DNA of 64,000 nucleotides from JAVBMJ01 sp031552535. Its GTDB lineage: Bacteria; Bacteroidota; Bacteroidia; Bacteroidales; Rikenellaceae. The notes beneath the pieces are model-generated. The model worked only from the letters and a program-made list of their open reading frames with translations. It ran no database searches and was not told the DNA's origin. A program made the position numbers and the translations under genes. The stretch's first letter is position 1. Each line of letters opens with the position of its first letter. The stretch lies in contig JAVBMJ010000011.1 in the NCBI GenBank assembly GCA_031552535.1, forward strand, positions 1 to 64,000. Direction: 5' to 3'. Below, piece by piece: positions 44,022 to 52,743 of the stretch.

Positions 44022-44160
44022 AGAAACTGTTTAAAAATATTACCGAAATTATCGTTCACATATTCCCGGTAGTGTTTTTCGCCGGTATGAAACTGCATAT
44101 CGGGAATATGGAGCAAATATCGGAGGAAAAGAACGAGAGAAATATTTTTAAACAGTTTCT
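44022..44160. repeat. Fold-back element, copy C
   Basis: The ends are perfect 20-bp inverted repeats that begin AGAAACTGTTTAA and continue AAATATT (44022-44041 and 44141-44160). Inside, CATATTCCCG near 44057 pairs perfectly with CGGGAATATG at 44101-44110. The core differs from copies A and B, but ends and two-tier symmetry are the same. It lies in the 411-bp gap between the divergent sulfatase and regulator genes. The remaining gap has only the regulator promoter. Confidence 0.9.
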
Positions 44161-44368
44161 CAGTCTCTTGTATCCCGAGCCCGCCACCATATATGTTTCC
44201 CGGCTTTTCATGATGAGCTGCGTTTCTGATTCCGGTGCACGACGGGCCTCGTTTTATTATAACCGGGGGGGGTATGCATATCCCCTATGTGTGCCGTTGT
44301 AATATCAATAGCCTTTCATAATGGCATTTTTTGCACCCACAAATATATGATATAATTCATATAATTCC

Positions 44369-44376
44369 TATCTTTG
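44369..44376 (+). promoter_or_regulatory. -7 box for the regulator-thiM-thiE operon
   Basis: TATCTTTG lies 20 nt upstream of the ATG at 44397 and rules out the longer frame from 44331. Confidence 0.6.
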
Positions 44377-44396
44377 TTGGAAGCCTTGTGCCGCTT

Positions 44397-45071
44397 ATGA
44401 CAGATAACATATACAATTGCAGATTGTTCAACGGCCTCGATCCGATTGATGTTTCGGCAGAGTTGCGCCGTACGGCCCACACTGTGAGGCTGTATTCGCG
44501 TGGCGATGTCGTGGCACTTGAAGGGAGCCGCATAGGGCATCTGCTGATCCTCACCGATGGCTTGTTGTCGGTAGAGAAAAGTGGCGGGGAGTCGGGCAAC
44601 GCAGTTGTGGAGAAGATCGCTTCTCCGGCCCTGATTGCGCCGGCTTTCCTTTTCTGCGGAAACGGGGCGCTGCCTGCAACGTTTATTGCCGACACTCCGG
44701 TACGTGTCGTTTCGGTTTCGCGAGAGGAACTTGTCGAAATGATGGGACGCAACCGGCGCGTTATGATTAACTTCCTTGAAATCGTCTCGGGCCCCGATAA
44801 AATACTGTCCGACAAGGTGACTTTCCAGGCCTACAGAACGATAAAAGGCAGACTGGCCAGATTTTTGCTCGATCGCAGTGCGGAGGCGGGTGCAACCTCG
44901 TTCAGGAACAACATGACCCAAAACGAGATGGCCGACCTGTTCCGCGTTACACGCCCGGCGTTGGCCCGCGCCCTTGGGGAGTTGTGTGCCGAGGGCACTA
45001 TTTATGTGAAGAATAAGGACGTAACAATATTGTTTGCAGAAAAATTGAAACAATATACAAAGATCAAGTGA
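44397..45071 (+). CDS. Crp/Fnr-family regulator of the thiamine-salvage operon
   Basis: From the ATG at 44397 the product is 224 residues. An N-terminal cyclic-nucleotide-binding-like barrel (YSRGDVVALEGSRIGHLLILTDG) and a C-terminal winged helix (from about residue 145, with NEMADLFRVTRPALARAL) are clear. ALIAPAFLFCG is shared with the regulator at 21773. The gene ends 4 bp before thiM and has its own promoter, so it is the first gene of a regulator-thiM-thiE operon. Thiamine control is an inference from context. No TPP riboswitch was seen upstream. Confidence 0.9.
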   Translation: MTDNIYNCRLFNGLDPIDVSAELRRTAHTVRLYSRGDVVALEGSRIGHLLILTDGLLSVEKSGGESGNAVVEKIASPALIAPAFLFCGNGALPATFIADTPVRVVSVSREELVEMMGRNRRVMINFLEIVSGPDKILSDKVTFQAYRTIKGRLARFLLDRSAEAGATSFRNNMTQNEMADLFRVTRPALARALGELCAEGTIYVKNKDVTILFAEKLKQYTKIK

Positions 45072-45075
45072 AAAG

Positions 45076-45876
45076 ATGAAGGATTACATTTGGAACAACA
45101 TTTTGAAGGTGAGGGCCCAGGCTCCCCTGGTGCTTAATATCACCAACTTTGTAGTTATGAACAATACGGCCAACGCGCTTCTCGCGGCCGGGGCGTCGCC
45201 GATCATGGCGCATGCGTCGGACGAGATAGAAGATATGGTGCGGCTTTGCGCGGCGACGGTTATAAACATAGGTACGTTGGACGGAGAGTTTGTGTCGAGT
45301 ATGAAAACGGCGCTGCGTACGGCAACAGAGTTGGGTAAACCTACGGTGATGGATCCTGTAGGCGCGGGGGCTACGGCCTACCGCAACAGGGTGGTTGATG
45401 AGTTGTTCGAGGTTGCGACGCCTCGCTTTGTGCGTGGCAATCCGGGCGAGATCATGTCGCTTGCCGGTATCGTTGTCGAATCGAAGGGAGTGGACAGTAC
45501 CGTCGGATCGATGGATGCCCACAAAGCGGCGGTAGCCCTGGCGCGGGACAAGGGGTGTGTGGTGAGCATGAGCGGTGAAACGGATATCATTACCGACGGT
45601 GTCAAGACGGGATATGTCGACAACGGATCGACGATGATGCCTAAAGTTACGGGCCTGGGGTGTAGTGCGACGGCAATATTGGGCGCTTTTGCCGCTGTCG
45701 ACGACAACCCGTTCCATGCTGCATTGTCGGCGGCCGCGTTTATGGCCGTGTGTGGCGAGATTGCTGCCGCGGAGTCTACGGGTCCCGGATCGTTGCAGTT
45801 GAACCTGCTGGATGTGATGCATACGCTGACCGAACGTCAATTTAAAGAGACCCTAAGGGTCAGGACCGGAAAGTGA
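45076..45876 (+). CDS. thiM: Hydroxyethylthiazole kinase
   Basis: The 266-residue protein shows the ThiM pattern: PLVLNITNFVVMNNTANALLA, GASPIMAHA, the nucleotide-binding MDPVGAGATAYRN and the conserved cysteine region VTGLGCSATAILGAF. It phosphorylates 4-methyl-5-hydroxyethyl-thiazole for thiamine salvage. Its stop overlaps the GTG start of thiE. There are no thiC or thiG genes here, so this is a salvage unit. Confidence 0.96.
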   Translation: MKDYIWNNILKVRAQAPLVLNITNFVVMNNTANALLAAGASPIMAHASDEIEDMVRLCAATVINIGTLDGEFVSSMKTALRTATELGKPTVMDPVGAGATAYRNRVVDELFEVATPRFVRGNPGEIMSLAGIVVESKGVDSTVGSMDAHKAAVALARDKGCVVSMSGETDIITDGVKTGYVDNGSTMMPKVTGLGCSATAILGAFAAVDDNPFHAALSAAAFMAVCGEIAAAESTGPGSLQLNLLDVMHTLTERQFKETLRVRTGK

Positions 45877-46490
45877 TCCTCCCGGGGCTTTATCTTGTCA
45901 CCGACCGCGGGATGCTCGGAGGCAAAGATTTTTTATGGACCGTTGAGCAGGCGGTGGGTGGTGGTGTAGGGTTGGTGCAACTGCGCGAAAAGGATTGTCC
46001 GACGAGGGATTTTGTAGCGTTGGCATGCGCGTTGAAAGCGATGCTGGACAAATACGGAGTCCCGCTGATAATCAACGACAGGGTGGATGTTGCATTGGCT
46101 GCAGGCGCGGCAGGAGTGCATCTGGGGCAGAGCGATATGGATGCATCTACGGCCCGCCGGTTGCTGGGCCCTGCCGCCATTATCGGTCTTTCGGTCGAAA
46201 GCCGGGAGCAGGTAATCGAGGCGGAGGGCCTTGAGGTGGACTATATAGGCATAAGTCCGGTTTTTTCGACCCCTACGAAAACCGATACGGTGACACAATG
46301 GGGACTCGATGGCATAAAGTGGGTCAGAAATCACAGCCGCCATCCGCTGGTTGCGATAGGCGGTATAAATCCGATCAACGCAGGAGCGATATTCGCTGCC
46401 GGAGCCGATTTGATAGCAGTGGTTTCGTGCATTATGGCATCGGACAATCCATATAATGCCGCCGGGGTGCTGTCCGGGATGTTGCCATAA
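45873..46490 (+). CDS. thiE: Thiamine-phosphate synthase
   Basis: The 205-residue TIM barrel starts at a GTG overlapping the thiM stop (GTGA). VQLREKDCPTRDF, the pyrophosphate-binding LIINDRVDVALAAGAAGVHLGQ, and YIGISPVFSTPTKTDTV mark ThiE. It joins HMP-pyrophosphate and thiazole phosphate. The 46522-46571 hairpin terminates the operon. Confidence 0.95.
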   Translation: MILPGLYLVTDRGMLGGKDFLWTVEQAVGGGVGLVQLREKDCPTRDFVALACALKAMLDKYGVPLIINDRVDVALAAGAAGVHLGQSDMDASTARRLLGPAAIIGLSVESREQVIEAEGLEVDYIGISPVFSTPTKTDTVTQWGLDGIKWVRNHSRHPLVAIGGINPINAGAIFAAGADLIAVVSCIMASDNPYNAAGVLSGMLP

Positions 46491-46521
46491 ACGGCAATAC
46501 CCGCATTAACACCCCCGGGGC

Positions 46522-46571
46522 TTTCAGAGTCTGTTTAAATCTCCTGAAAAAGATTTAAACAGACTCTGAAA
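46522..46571 (+). terminator. 21-bp perfect hairpin after thiE
   Basis: Positions 46522-46542 are the exact complement of 46551-46571 around an 8-nt loop. The stem contains AGAGTCTGTTTAAA, related to the ends of the fold-back elements, so it may double as an operon terminator and a family member. Confidence 0.8.
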
Positions 46572-46616
46572 TTTATTCCGTAACGGGTATTTTTTTATAA
46601 TCCGGTTTTTTTACAA

Positions 46617-46624
46617 TAATTTTG
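46617..46624 (+). promoter_or_regulatory. Candidate -7 box for the moxR-bat operon
   Basis: TAATTTTG matches TAnnTTTG about 93 nt upstream of moxR. No -33 box was found, so this is tentative. Confidence 0.4.
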
Positions 46625-46717
46625 CATTTCCTTCGTTGTAAGGTTTGGGAACAGATCGAAAACTGCTGCAAGGAAGCAAGGGTTTGTAGGACTCGAAAAT
46701 AAAACCATATAATTTTT

Positions 46718-47716
46718 ATGAGCGCTGTCATTAATATCAAAGAACTTAACGAGCGCATAGAGCGCGAAAGTGTCTTTGTGGACACTCTGAATGTAGAGAT
46801 CGGAAAGTGCATCGTGGGGCAACGCCACCTGATAGACACGCTGTTGATCGGCCTGCTGTCGAATGGGCATATTCTGCTGGAAGGCGTTCCGGGTCTGGCG
46901 AAAACGCTGGCCATAACAACGCTGGCAAAAACAATGGACGCCAAATTCAGCCGGATCCAGTTCACCCCCGACCTTCTGCCCGCCGACCTGGTCGGTACGC
47001 TGATCTACAGCCAGAAAAAGGAGGAATTCACGGTTAAGAAAGGCCCCGTATTCGCCAACTTTATCCTCGCCGACGAAATCAACCGTTCGCCGGCGAAGGT
47101 GCAGAGCGCCCTTTTGGAAGCCATGCAGGAGCGTCAGGTCACTATAGGCGATACAACTTATATGTTGCCCGAACCGTTTCTGGTACTTGCAACGCAGAAC
47201 CCGCTGGAACAGGAGGGCACCTACCCTCTTCCCGAAGCGCAGGTCGACCGTTTTATGCTCAAGGCAAGGATCACATATCCCAAGAAGCAGGAGGAGAGGG
47301 ATATCGTGAGAATGAACCTCAATTCGGAGGGTTATCCGCAACCTAACCGTGTGATCACGCCCGAGGATATAATCAAGGCCCGCCGTGTGGCTTCGGAAGT
47401 GTATATGGACGAAAAGATTGAGAAGTATATCATCGATATCATTTTCGCCACGCGCGAACCGCAGGAGTATAACCTCGCAGGACTGACGCCACTCATCAGT
47501 TACGGAGGATCGCCCCGCGCCAGCATTTCGTTGGCCAAAGCTGCAAAAAGCTACGCGTTCATCAAACGCCGCGGCTATGTGATTCCAGAGGATGTACGCG
47601 CCGTATGCCACGATGTGTTGCGCCACCGCATTGGGTTGACCTATGAGGCCGAGGCCGAGAACATTACTTCGGAAGAGATCATAACCGATATTCTGAACAA
47701 AGTGGAAGTGCCCTAA
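46718..47716 (+). CDS. MoxR-family AAA+ ATPase
   Basis: The 332-residue protein has Walker A EGVPGLAKT (residues 55-63), Walker B FILADEINRSP with Asp119-Glu120, and the MoxR segments ATQNPLEQEGTYPLPEAQVDRFM and TPLISYGGSPRAS. It heads the aerotolerance operon. MoxR proteins act with vWA-domain partners as chaperone-like complexes. The DUF58 gene follows about 100 bp later. Confidence 0.95.
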   Translation: MSAVINIKELNERIERESVFVDTLNVEIGKCIVGQRHLIDTLLIGLLSNGHILLEGVPGLAKTLAITTLAKTMDAKFSRIQFTPDLLPADLVGTLIYSQKKEEFTVKKGPVFANFILADEINRSPAKVQSALLEAMQERQVTIGDTTYMLPEPFLVLATQNPLEQEGTYPLPEAQVDRFMLKARITYPKKQEERDIVRMNLNSEGYPQPNRVITPEDIIKARRVASEVYMDEKIEKYIIDIIFATREPQEYNLAGLTPLISYGGSPRASISLAKAAKSYAFIKRRGYVIPEDVRAVCHDVLRHRIGLTYEAEAENITSEEIITDILNKVEVP

Positions 47717-47817
47717 CGGTTGCGGAGTGAGTCCCATGGTTTGCGGCATACGGCCGACAGCGATATTTATCAAGGGCTGCTACAGTGCGGCCCGGCAACC
47801 ATCAACCTCATAAACAG

Positions 47818-48699
47818 ATGGACAGCAACGAAATATTACGGCAGGTACGCAAGATCGAGATCAAAACACGCGGTCTGAGTAACGACATATTCGCAGGGAA
47901 ATACCATAGCGCATTCAAGGGGCGCGGCATGGCTTTCAGCGAAGTGAGGGAGTATCGTGTGGGCGACGATGTGAGGGATATAGACTGGAATGTCACAGCC
48001 CGTAGCAGCGTTCCGCATATAAAAACATATGAGGAAGAACGTGAGTTGACAATGATGCTGCTGGTCGATGTCAGCGCATCGCGCATGTTTGGAACTACCA
48101 GCAAACTGAAAAAGGATATCATAACCGAGATCGCGGCAGTGCTGGCTTTCTCGGCAGCGCAAAATAACGACAAGGTGGGATGTCTGTTTTTCAGCGACCG
48201 GATAGAGAAATTCATCCCCCCGAAGAAAGGCCGTTCGCACATACTGATGATAATCCGCGAGTTGATCGAGTTCACACCCGAAGGAAACGGCACGTCGCTT
48301 TCCGAACCGTTGCGTTATCTGACCAATGCGATAAAAAAACGGTGCACGGCTTTCGTTCTGTCGGATTTCGACGACCTGGATGGCGGTGGCGGGTGTGCTT
48401 TCGACGACGCATTGAAAATAGCCGTGGGGAAACACGACGTGGTTGGGATACGCATATTCGACGAACGCGAGACAGTGCTTCCCGACGTGGGCATAGCCGA
48501 ATTCCGGGATGCAGAGAGCGGACGCAGGGTATGGGTCGACACATCTTCCGTCAGTGTGAGGCGCCATTATGGAGAATATTGGCTGCGTATAAGCCAGACT
48601 ATCGACCGCACGCTGAAGCGCAGCCGGGTCGACTCGGCGAATATCGCTACGGGTGACGATTATGTTAAGGCGCTTATAAAGTTATTCAAACAGCGATAA
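47818..48699 (+). CDS. DUF58 (vWA-like) protein of the Bat operon
   Basis: From the ATG at 47818 the product is 293 residues; a longer frame to 47785 lacks similarity. The DUF58 core FSEVREYRVGDDVRDIDWNVTAR is followed by a vWA-like strand LLVDVSASRMF, a degenerate MIDAS. It is cytoplasmic, with no membrane segment. It is the usual second gene after moxR and probably binds it. Confidence 0.92.
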   Translation: MDSNEILRQVRKIEIKTRGLSNDIFAGKYHSAFKGRGMAFSEVREYRVGDDVRDIDWNVTARSSVPHIKTYEEERELTMMLLVDVSASRMFGTTSKLKKDIITEIAAVLAFSAAQNNDKVGCLFFSDRIEKFIPPKKGRSHILMIIRELIEFTPEGNGTSLSEPLRYLTNAIKKRCTAFVLSDFDDLDGGGGCAFDDALKIAVGKHDVVGIRIFDERETVLPDVGIAEFRDAESGRRVWVDTSSVSVRRHYGEYWLRISQTIDRTLKRSRVDSANIATGDDYVKALIKLFKQR

Positions 48700-48707
48700 A
48701 TGTTGTT

Positions 48708-49688
48708 ATGAGGTTGTTTATTTGTGAGTTGACGATACTCTTGTCGTTAGCGGCAGTCGGAGCGGGTGCGCAGACGATGCCGCCGCGGGTAGAAGCCAGC
48801 CTGAGCCGTGATACGGTGATGATCGGCGATCTGTTCAGTCTGAGGGTCGAGGTGAGCAAAGATATGGTGCAGGTGGTCGGATTCCCTGTTTTCGACAAAG
48901 GTACCATATGGGATGGGGTCGAGATCGTGAAGGAAGGCCCTGCCGACACAGTATCGGTAAAGGGGCGGGATGTGGTGCTGGCCAAGGAGTATACCCTTAC
49001 CACTTTCGAGGATGGTGCGTTCAAACTGGGGAAATTCCCTCTGATCTATGCCGATAAGAATGTAACTGACACCATCTGGTCGCGCGACTCGATGCAGATC
49101 GTCGTAAAGACGTTTGAAATCGATACCACAACCCAGACCATCTACGATATAAAGGGACAGTTGCAGGCTCCATTTGTTGCCGCCGAACTCGTCAGGTTTT
49201 TGCCCCTTGCAGGAGTATTGTGGTTGCTGGGGCTCATAGCCGCCATAATTTACGTGCTGGTTTCGCGCCACAGGAGAGGCAAATCACTCTTCCGCCGCCA
49301 GGAGATACCGCCACATCTGGCGGCAATCAAAGCCCTGGAGATACTGCATAGCCAGAAAGTGTGGCAAAATAACAAACATAAACTTTATTACAGCTCGCTT
49401 ACGGATATTCTGCGCGAATATATGGTCCGGCGGTTCGGGATAAACGCCATGGAGATGACTTCGGAGGAGATCACCGGGGCGGTCGGAAAATTGAATATCT
49501 CCCAAAAAAGCTATAACGAATTGACCGACCTGCTGACCACGGCCGACCTGGTCAAATTCGCCAAATTTATTCCCGATCCCGACCAGAACGACAAGGTCTA
49601 TTTCGAGGCCTATTATTTCATCGAGGAGACAAAACCACAGGAGGAAGATAAGAAAGAATCCTTACCTAAAGAGGAGGAGCAGGCATGA
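48708..49688 (+). CDS. Bat-operon membrane protein
   Basis: The 326-residue protein has a signal peptide (RLFICELTILLSLAAVGAGAQ), a periplasmic beta domain (ASLSRDTVMIGDLFSLRVEV, like the N-terminus of BatD) and one membrane segment near residues 166-190 (LPLAGVLWLLGLIAAIIYVLV). The cytoplasmic C-terminus is helical. It occupies the slot between DUF58 and BatC found in Bacteroidetes Bat operons. Its stop overlaps the batC start as ATGA, showing coupled translation. The role is unknown. Confidence 0.8.
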   Translation: MRLFICELTILLSLAAVGAGAQTMPPRVEASLSRDTVMIGDLFSLRVEVSKDMVQVVGFPVFDKGTIWDGVEIVKEGPADTVSVKGRDVVLAKEYTLTTFEDGAFKLGKFPLIYADKNVTDTIWSRDSMQIVVKTFEIDTTTQTIYDIKGQLQAPFVAAELVRFLPLAGVLWLLGLIAAIIYVLVSRHRRGKSLFRRQEIPPHLAAIKALEILHSQKVWQNNKHKLYYSSLTDILREYMVRRFGINAMEMTSEEITGAVGKLNISQKSYNELTDLLTTADLVKFAKFIPDPDQNDKVYFEAYYFIEETKPQEEDKKESLPKEEEQA

Positions 49689-50398
49689 GACGCTTGATGT
49701 TGATATTATGTATGGCAACCATGGCAGGGCCCGCTTTTTCGCAGGCAGCAGGCGGTCGCCGCTATATCCGGTCGGGCAATAAGGAGTTCGAGAGGCAGAA
49801 TTATGTGGAGTCGGAAGTCGCCTACCGCCGCTCCCTGGAGAACACACCTTCGCCGGAGGGAATTTACAACCTTGCCGGTTCGCTTTACAAACAGAACCGT
49901 TATGAGGAAGCCGGACAGTTGTACGGGTCGTTGGTCGAGGCCAAGGATCAGTTACCAGCGGGAGTGATATCGGAGTCGTACTACAACGAGGGGAATGCCT
50001 TTTTTCAGCAACGCAAGTTGCAAGAGGCGCTTGAGGCTTACAAAAGCGCCATGCGCCTGAATCCCGACGACCAACAGGCCAAATTCAATTACGCCTACAC
50101 CAAAAAATTACTGGACGACCAGCAGAACAAGGACCAGAATAAGGATCAGAACAAAGATCAGAATAAAGATCAGAATAAAGACCAGAACAAAGACCAGAAC
50201 AAAGACCAGAATAAGGATCAGGATGATAAGGACGAGCAGCAGAAACCCGGCCAACCACAGCCGCAGGAGGCAAAAATGAGTCCCGAAGAAGCGGAACGCA
50301 TGCTCGAAGCAATGCAGGAGAACGAAGACCGGACACGTGAGAAGGTCAATGAAGCTCAGAAGGTGAAAGGTTCGCGAAGTTCGGTAAAAAATTGGTAA
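49685..50398 (+). CDS. batC: BatC-type TPR protein with NKDQ tandem repeats
   Basis: The 237-residue protein has a signal peptide (MLILCMATMAGPAFSQA), TPR repeats (residues 35-130, YYNEGNAFFQQRKLQEALE) and then eight perfect NKDQ units at about residues 148-179. A Bat-type C-terminal segment (SPEEAERMLEAMQENEDRTREK and ending SVKNW) follows. The repeats are encoded by 12-bp units at 50126-50221. TPR proteins of this kind bridge the BatA/BatB complex in the envelope. Confidence 0.88.
   Translation: MRRLMLILCMATMAGPAFSQAAGGRRYIRSGNKEFERQNYVESEVAYRRSLENTPSPEGIYNLAGSLYKQNRYEEAGQLYGSLVEAKDQLPAGVISESYYNEGNAFFQQRKLQEALEAYKSAMRLNPDDQQAKFNYAYTKKLLDDQQNKDQNKDQNKDQNKDQNKDQNKDQNKDQNKDQDDKDEQQKPGQPQPQEAKMSPEEAERMLEAMQENEDRTREKVNEAQKVKGSRSSVKNW
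50126..50221. repeat. Eight 12-bp tandem units within batC
   Basis: The units encode Asn-Lys-Asp-Gln and vary only at third positions (AAT/AAC, AAG/AAA, GAT/GAC). In-frame expansion or contraction is likely between strains. Confidence 0.9.
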
Positions 50399-50585
50399 CA
50401 GGCATTATATAAGGAGATTTACCTATATGGGTCCCGGTTATTTCCAAGTTGCACCGGAGAGTGGAGAAGCAGGCGGGTGCATACTCGCGATTCATGGAGA
50501 TGGGCCAAATTCACCGATAAGTTTAGGATGGAGAAGGTGACGCATCTGTCCGAGCATTTTCCGGGATATGAAATAAGTAATTTTT

Positions 50586-51581
50586 ATGGATATAGTCAGA
50601 TTTGCAAATCCGAAGTTGTTGTGGCTGTTGTTGCTGGTAGTGCCGATGGTGGCATACTATGTCTACCGCACGATGCAGGGCGGCGCCACAATACGCATCT
50701 CGTCGACGGGTGGTTTCGGGCAACAGTCCCGCACGGTAAGGTACTATCTGCGGCACATTCCGTTCGCATTGCGATGCATGGCCTTCGCTCTTTTGATAGT
50801 GGCGATTGCACGGCCTCAATCGAGCGAAAGCAATTCGCGTACGACATCCGAGGGGATCGACATTGTGCTGGCGCTCGACATTTCGAGCAGTATGCTCGCA
50901 CGCGATTTTGACCCGGACCGTATTACGGCAGCCAAAGAGGTCGCAGCGCATTTCATCAACGACCGGCCCACCGACCGCATAGGACTGGTGGTATTTGCCG
51001 GCGAAAGTTTCACGCAGTGCCCGCTGACTACCGACCGCCGGTCGTTGCTCAATCTGCTGTCGCAGGTATCGAGCGGCATAATTGAGGATGGCACGGCAAT
51101 AGGCAACGGTTTGGCCACGGCGGTCAATCGCCTGAAAGAGAGTCCGGCAAAAAGCAAGGTAGTGATATTACTCACCGATGGTGTCAACAACAGGGGCCAG
51201 ATAGCACCACTGACGGCATCGGAAATAGCCCAATCTCTGGGGATCAGGGTATACACCATAGGTGTAGGCAGCATGGGTATGGCGCCATATCCGGCAATAG
51301 ACATGTGGGGTAACATGACTTTCCAGCAGGCCAAAGTGGAGATAGACGAGGAGGTCATGGGTAAAATAGCATCTCAAACTGGAGGAGAGTACTTTCGCGC
51401 CACCGATAAAAACAAGTTGACGGCTATCTACGACAGGATCAATTCTATGGAACGCTCTAAGGTCGAGGTGGATAATTTCACGAGTTACGACGACCGTTTC
51501 GCAGGCTTCATTTTGGGAGCGATAGCTCTGCTGGCACTGGAATTTTTATTGAGATTTCTGTGGTTAAGGCAAATACCATAA
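50586..51581 (+). CDS. batA: BatA: vWA-domain membrane protein
   Basis: The 331-residue protein has membrane segments at residues 11-28 and 56-76 and at the C-terminus (about 308-325), with a vWA domain between. The MIDAS motif DISSS (98-102), then VVFAGESFTQCPLTTDR and LLTDGVNNRG, is complete. It follows batC after 187 bp, a gap in which no supported gene is seen. With BatB it forms the core of the aerotolerance complex. Confidence 0.93.
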   Translation: MDIVRFANPKLLWLLLLVVPMVAYYVYRTMQGGATIRISSTGGFGQQSRTVRYYLRHIPFALRCMAFALLIVAIARPQSSESNSRTTSEGIDIVLALDISSSMLARDFDPDRITAAKEVAAHFINDRPTDRIGLVVFAGESFTQCPLTTDRRSLLNLLSQVSSGIIEDGTAIGNGLATAVNRLKESPAKSKVVILLTDGVNNRGQIAPLTASEIAQSLGIRVYTIGVGSMGMAPYPAIDMWGNMTFQQAKVEIDEEVMGKIASQTGGEYFRATDKNKLTAIYDRINSMERSKVEVDNFTSYDDRFAGFILGAIALLALEFLLRFLWLRQIP

Positions 51582-51712
51582 ACGGCAAAAGTATGATGGC
51601 CTGCGTTACTCTCATAACAAGGTCCAGAATATTTGTCCGGCATTCATATCAAAACAGTGATATTAACGGTTCTCGCCTGCAGGTGTAACCTGAGGTCAAA
51701 ATGATATAACAG

Positions 51713-52729
51713 ATGTTCCGATTCGCTTCGCCCCAGTGGCTCTACCTGTTGTTGTCGCTTCCCGTTTTGTGGGGGCTGTTTATCGTATCCGTACGTGGAC
51801 GCAAACGCCGTATAGCCCGTTTCGGGAAGATTGAGACGGTCGCTACCCTGATACCGGATGCCTCGCCCCTGAAAGTGCGCAATAAATTCATAATATATCT
51901 CGCCGCAATGGCGATGCTGATATTGGCAGTAGCACGTCCACAGTCCGGGGCTAAATTGCGCGAGGTCACACGTGAAGGTATCGAGTTGATCCTTGCCGTA
52001 GACGTATCGAACAGTATGCTGGCCGAAGATTTCGAACCCAACCGCCTTGCACGCACCAAGTTCGCGATCATGCGTCTGCTGGACGGAATACAACAGGATA
52101 ATGTCGGGCTGATCGCATTTGCGGGAGACGCATACGTACAACTGCCTGTTACATCGGACTATACCACTGCCCGCAACTTTGTGGAACGTTTGTCCAACGA
52201 CATGATATCACGCCAGGGGACGGCAATCGGTGCGGCTATAAATCTCGCCTCATCGTCGTTCTCGTCGAACAGCGATGCAGGCAGGGTACTGGTTATAATC
52301 TCCGACGGTGAAAACCACGAGGACGATGCCCTGGCCGCCGCCGAAGCTGCCGCAGCAAAAGGCATAAAAATCTATACCATAGGGATAGGAACACCTGAAG
52401 GAGCCCCTATTTCAATAAACGGGGATTTCCTTAAAGACGCCGAAGGCAATATAGTTGTGTCGAAACTGGACGAAACGATGCTCGAAAAAATAGCCATCAC
52501 AGGTTCGGGAGCCTATATACGTGCAACAAGCAAAAGCGTAGGGCTCAGTGAAATAATCGCTGAGATCAATAAAAGCGAAAAAAGCCGCCTGACATCAACA
52601 ATATTTGAGGAATTCAACGAGCAGTTTCAATATCCTTTAGCCTTAGCGCTTGCGCTGCTTCTGGTCGAGGGAGCGATAATTCCGCGCCGCAACAGGATTA
52701 TATCCCGCCTGAACATATTCAGGAAATAG
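51713..52729 (+). CDS. batB: BatB: vWA-domain membrane protein
   Basis: The 338-residue protein is a paralogue of BatA with an intact MIDAS DVSNS (97-101), membrane segments near residues 9-25 and 58-76 and a C-terminal hydrophobic stretch (YPLALALALLLVEG). VLVIISDGENHEDDAL is the second metal-site strand. It closes the Bat cluster and converges on the reverse-strand gene, whose stop is 14 bp away with no evident terminator between. Confidence 0.93.
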   Translation: MFRFASPQWLYLLLSLPVLWGLFIVSVRGRKRRIARFGKIETVATLIPDASPLKVRNKFIIYLAAMAMLILAVARPQSGAKLREVTREGIELILAVDVSNSMLAEDFEPNRLARTKFAIMRLLDGIQQDNVGLIAFAGDAYVQLPVTSDYTTARNFVERLSNDMISRQGTAIGAAINLASSSFSSNSDAGRVLVIISDGENHEDDALAAAEAAAAKGIKIYTIGIGTPEGAPISINGDFLKDAEGNIVVSKLDETMLEKIAITGSGAYIRATSKSVGLSEIIAEINKSEKSRLTSTIFEEFNEQFQYPLALALALLLVEGAIIPRRNRIISRLNIFRK

Positions 52730-52743
52730 GCGGCCACGACCTT

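Noticed and set aside
44072..44302. 76-codon frame upstream of the thiamine operon regulator
   Set aside because: It begins within the fold-back element at 44022-44160, and its sequence is explained by the inverted-repeat arms.
44303..44396. TPP riboswitch in the leader of the thiM-thiE operon
   Set aside because: The conserved CTGAGA and related TPP-riboswitch blocks are not seen, and the leader before the first gene is too short.
50428..50541. Short frame starting ATGGGTCCC after an AAGGAG in the batC-batA gap
   Set aside because: The ribosome site looks good, but the product has no similarity and no conserved composition. The gap may simply be a leader.
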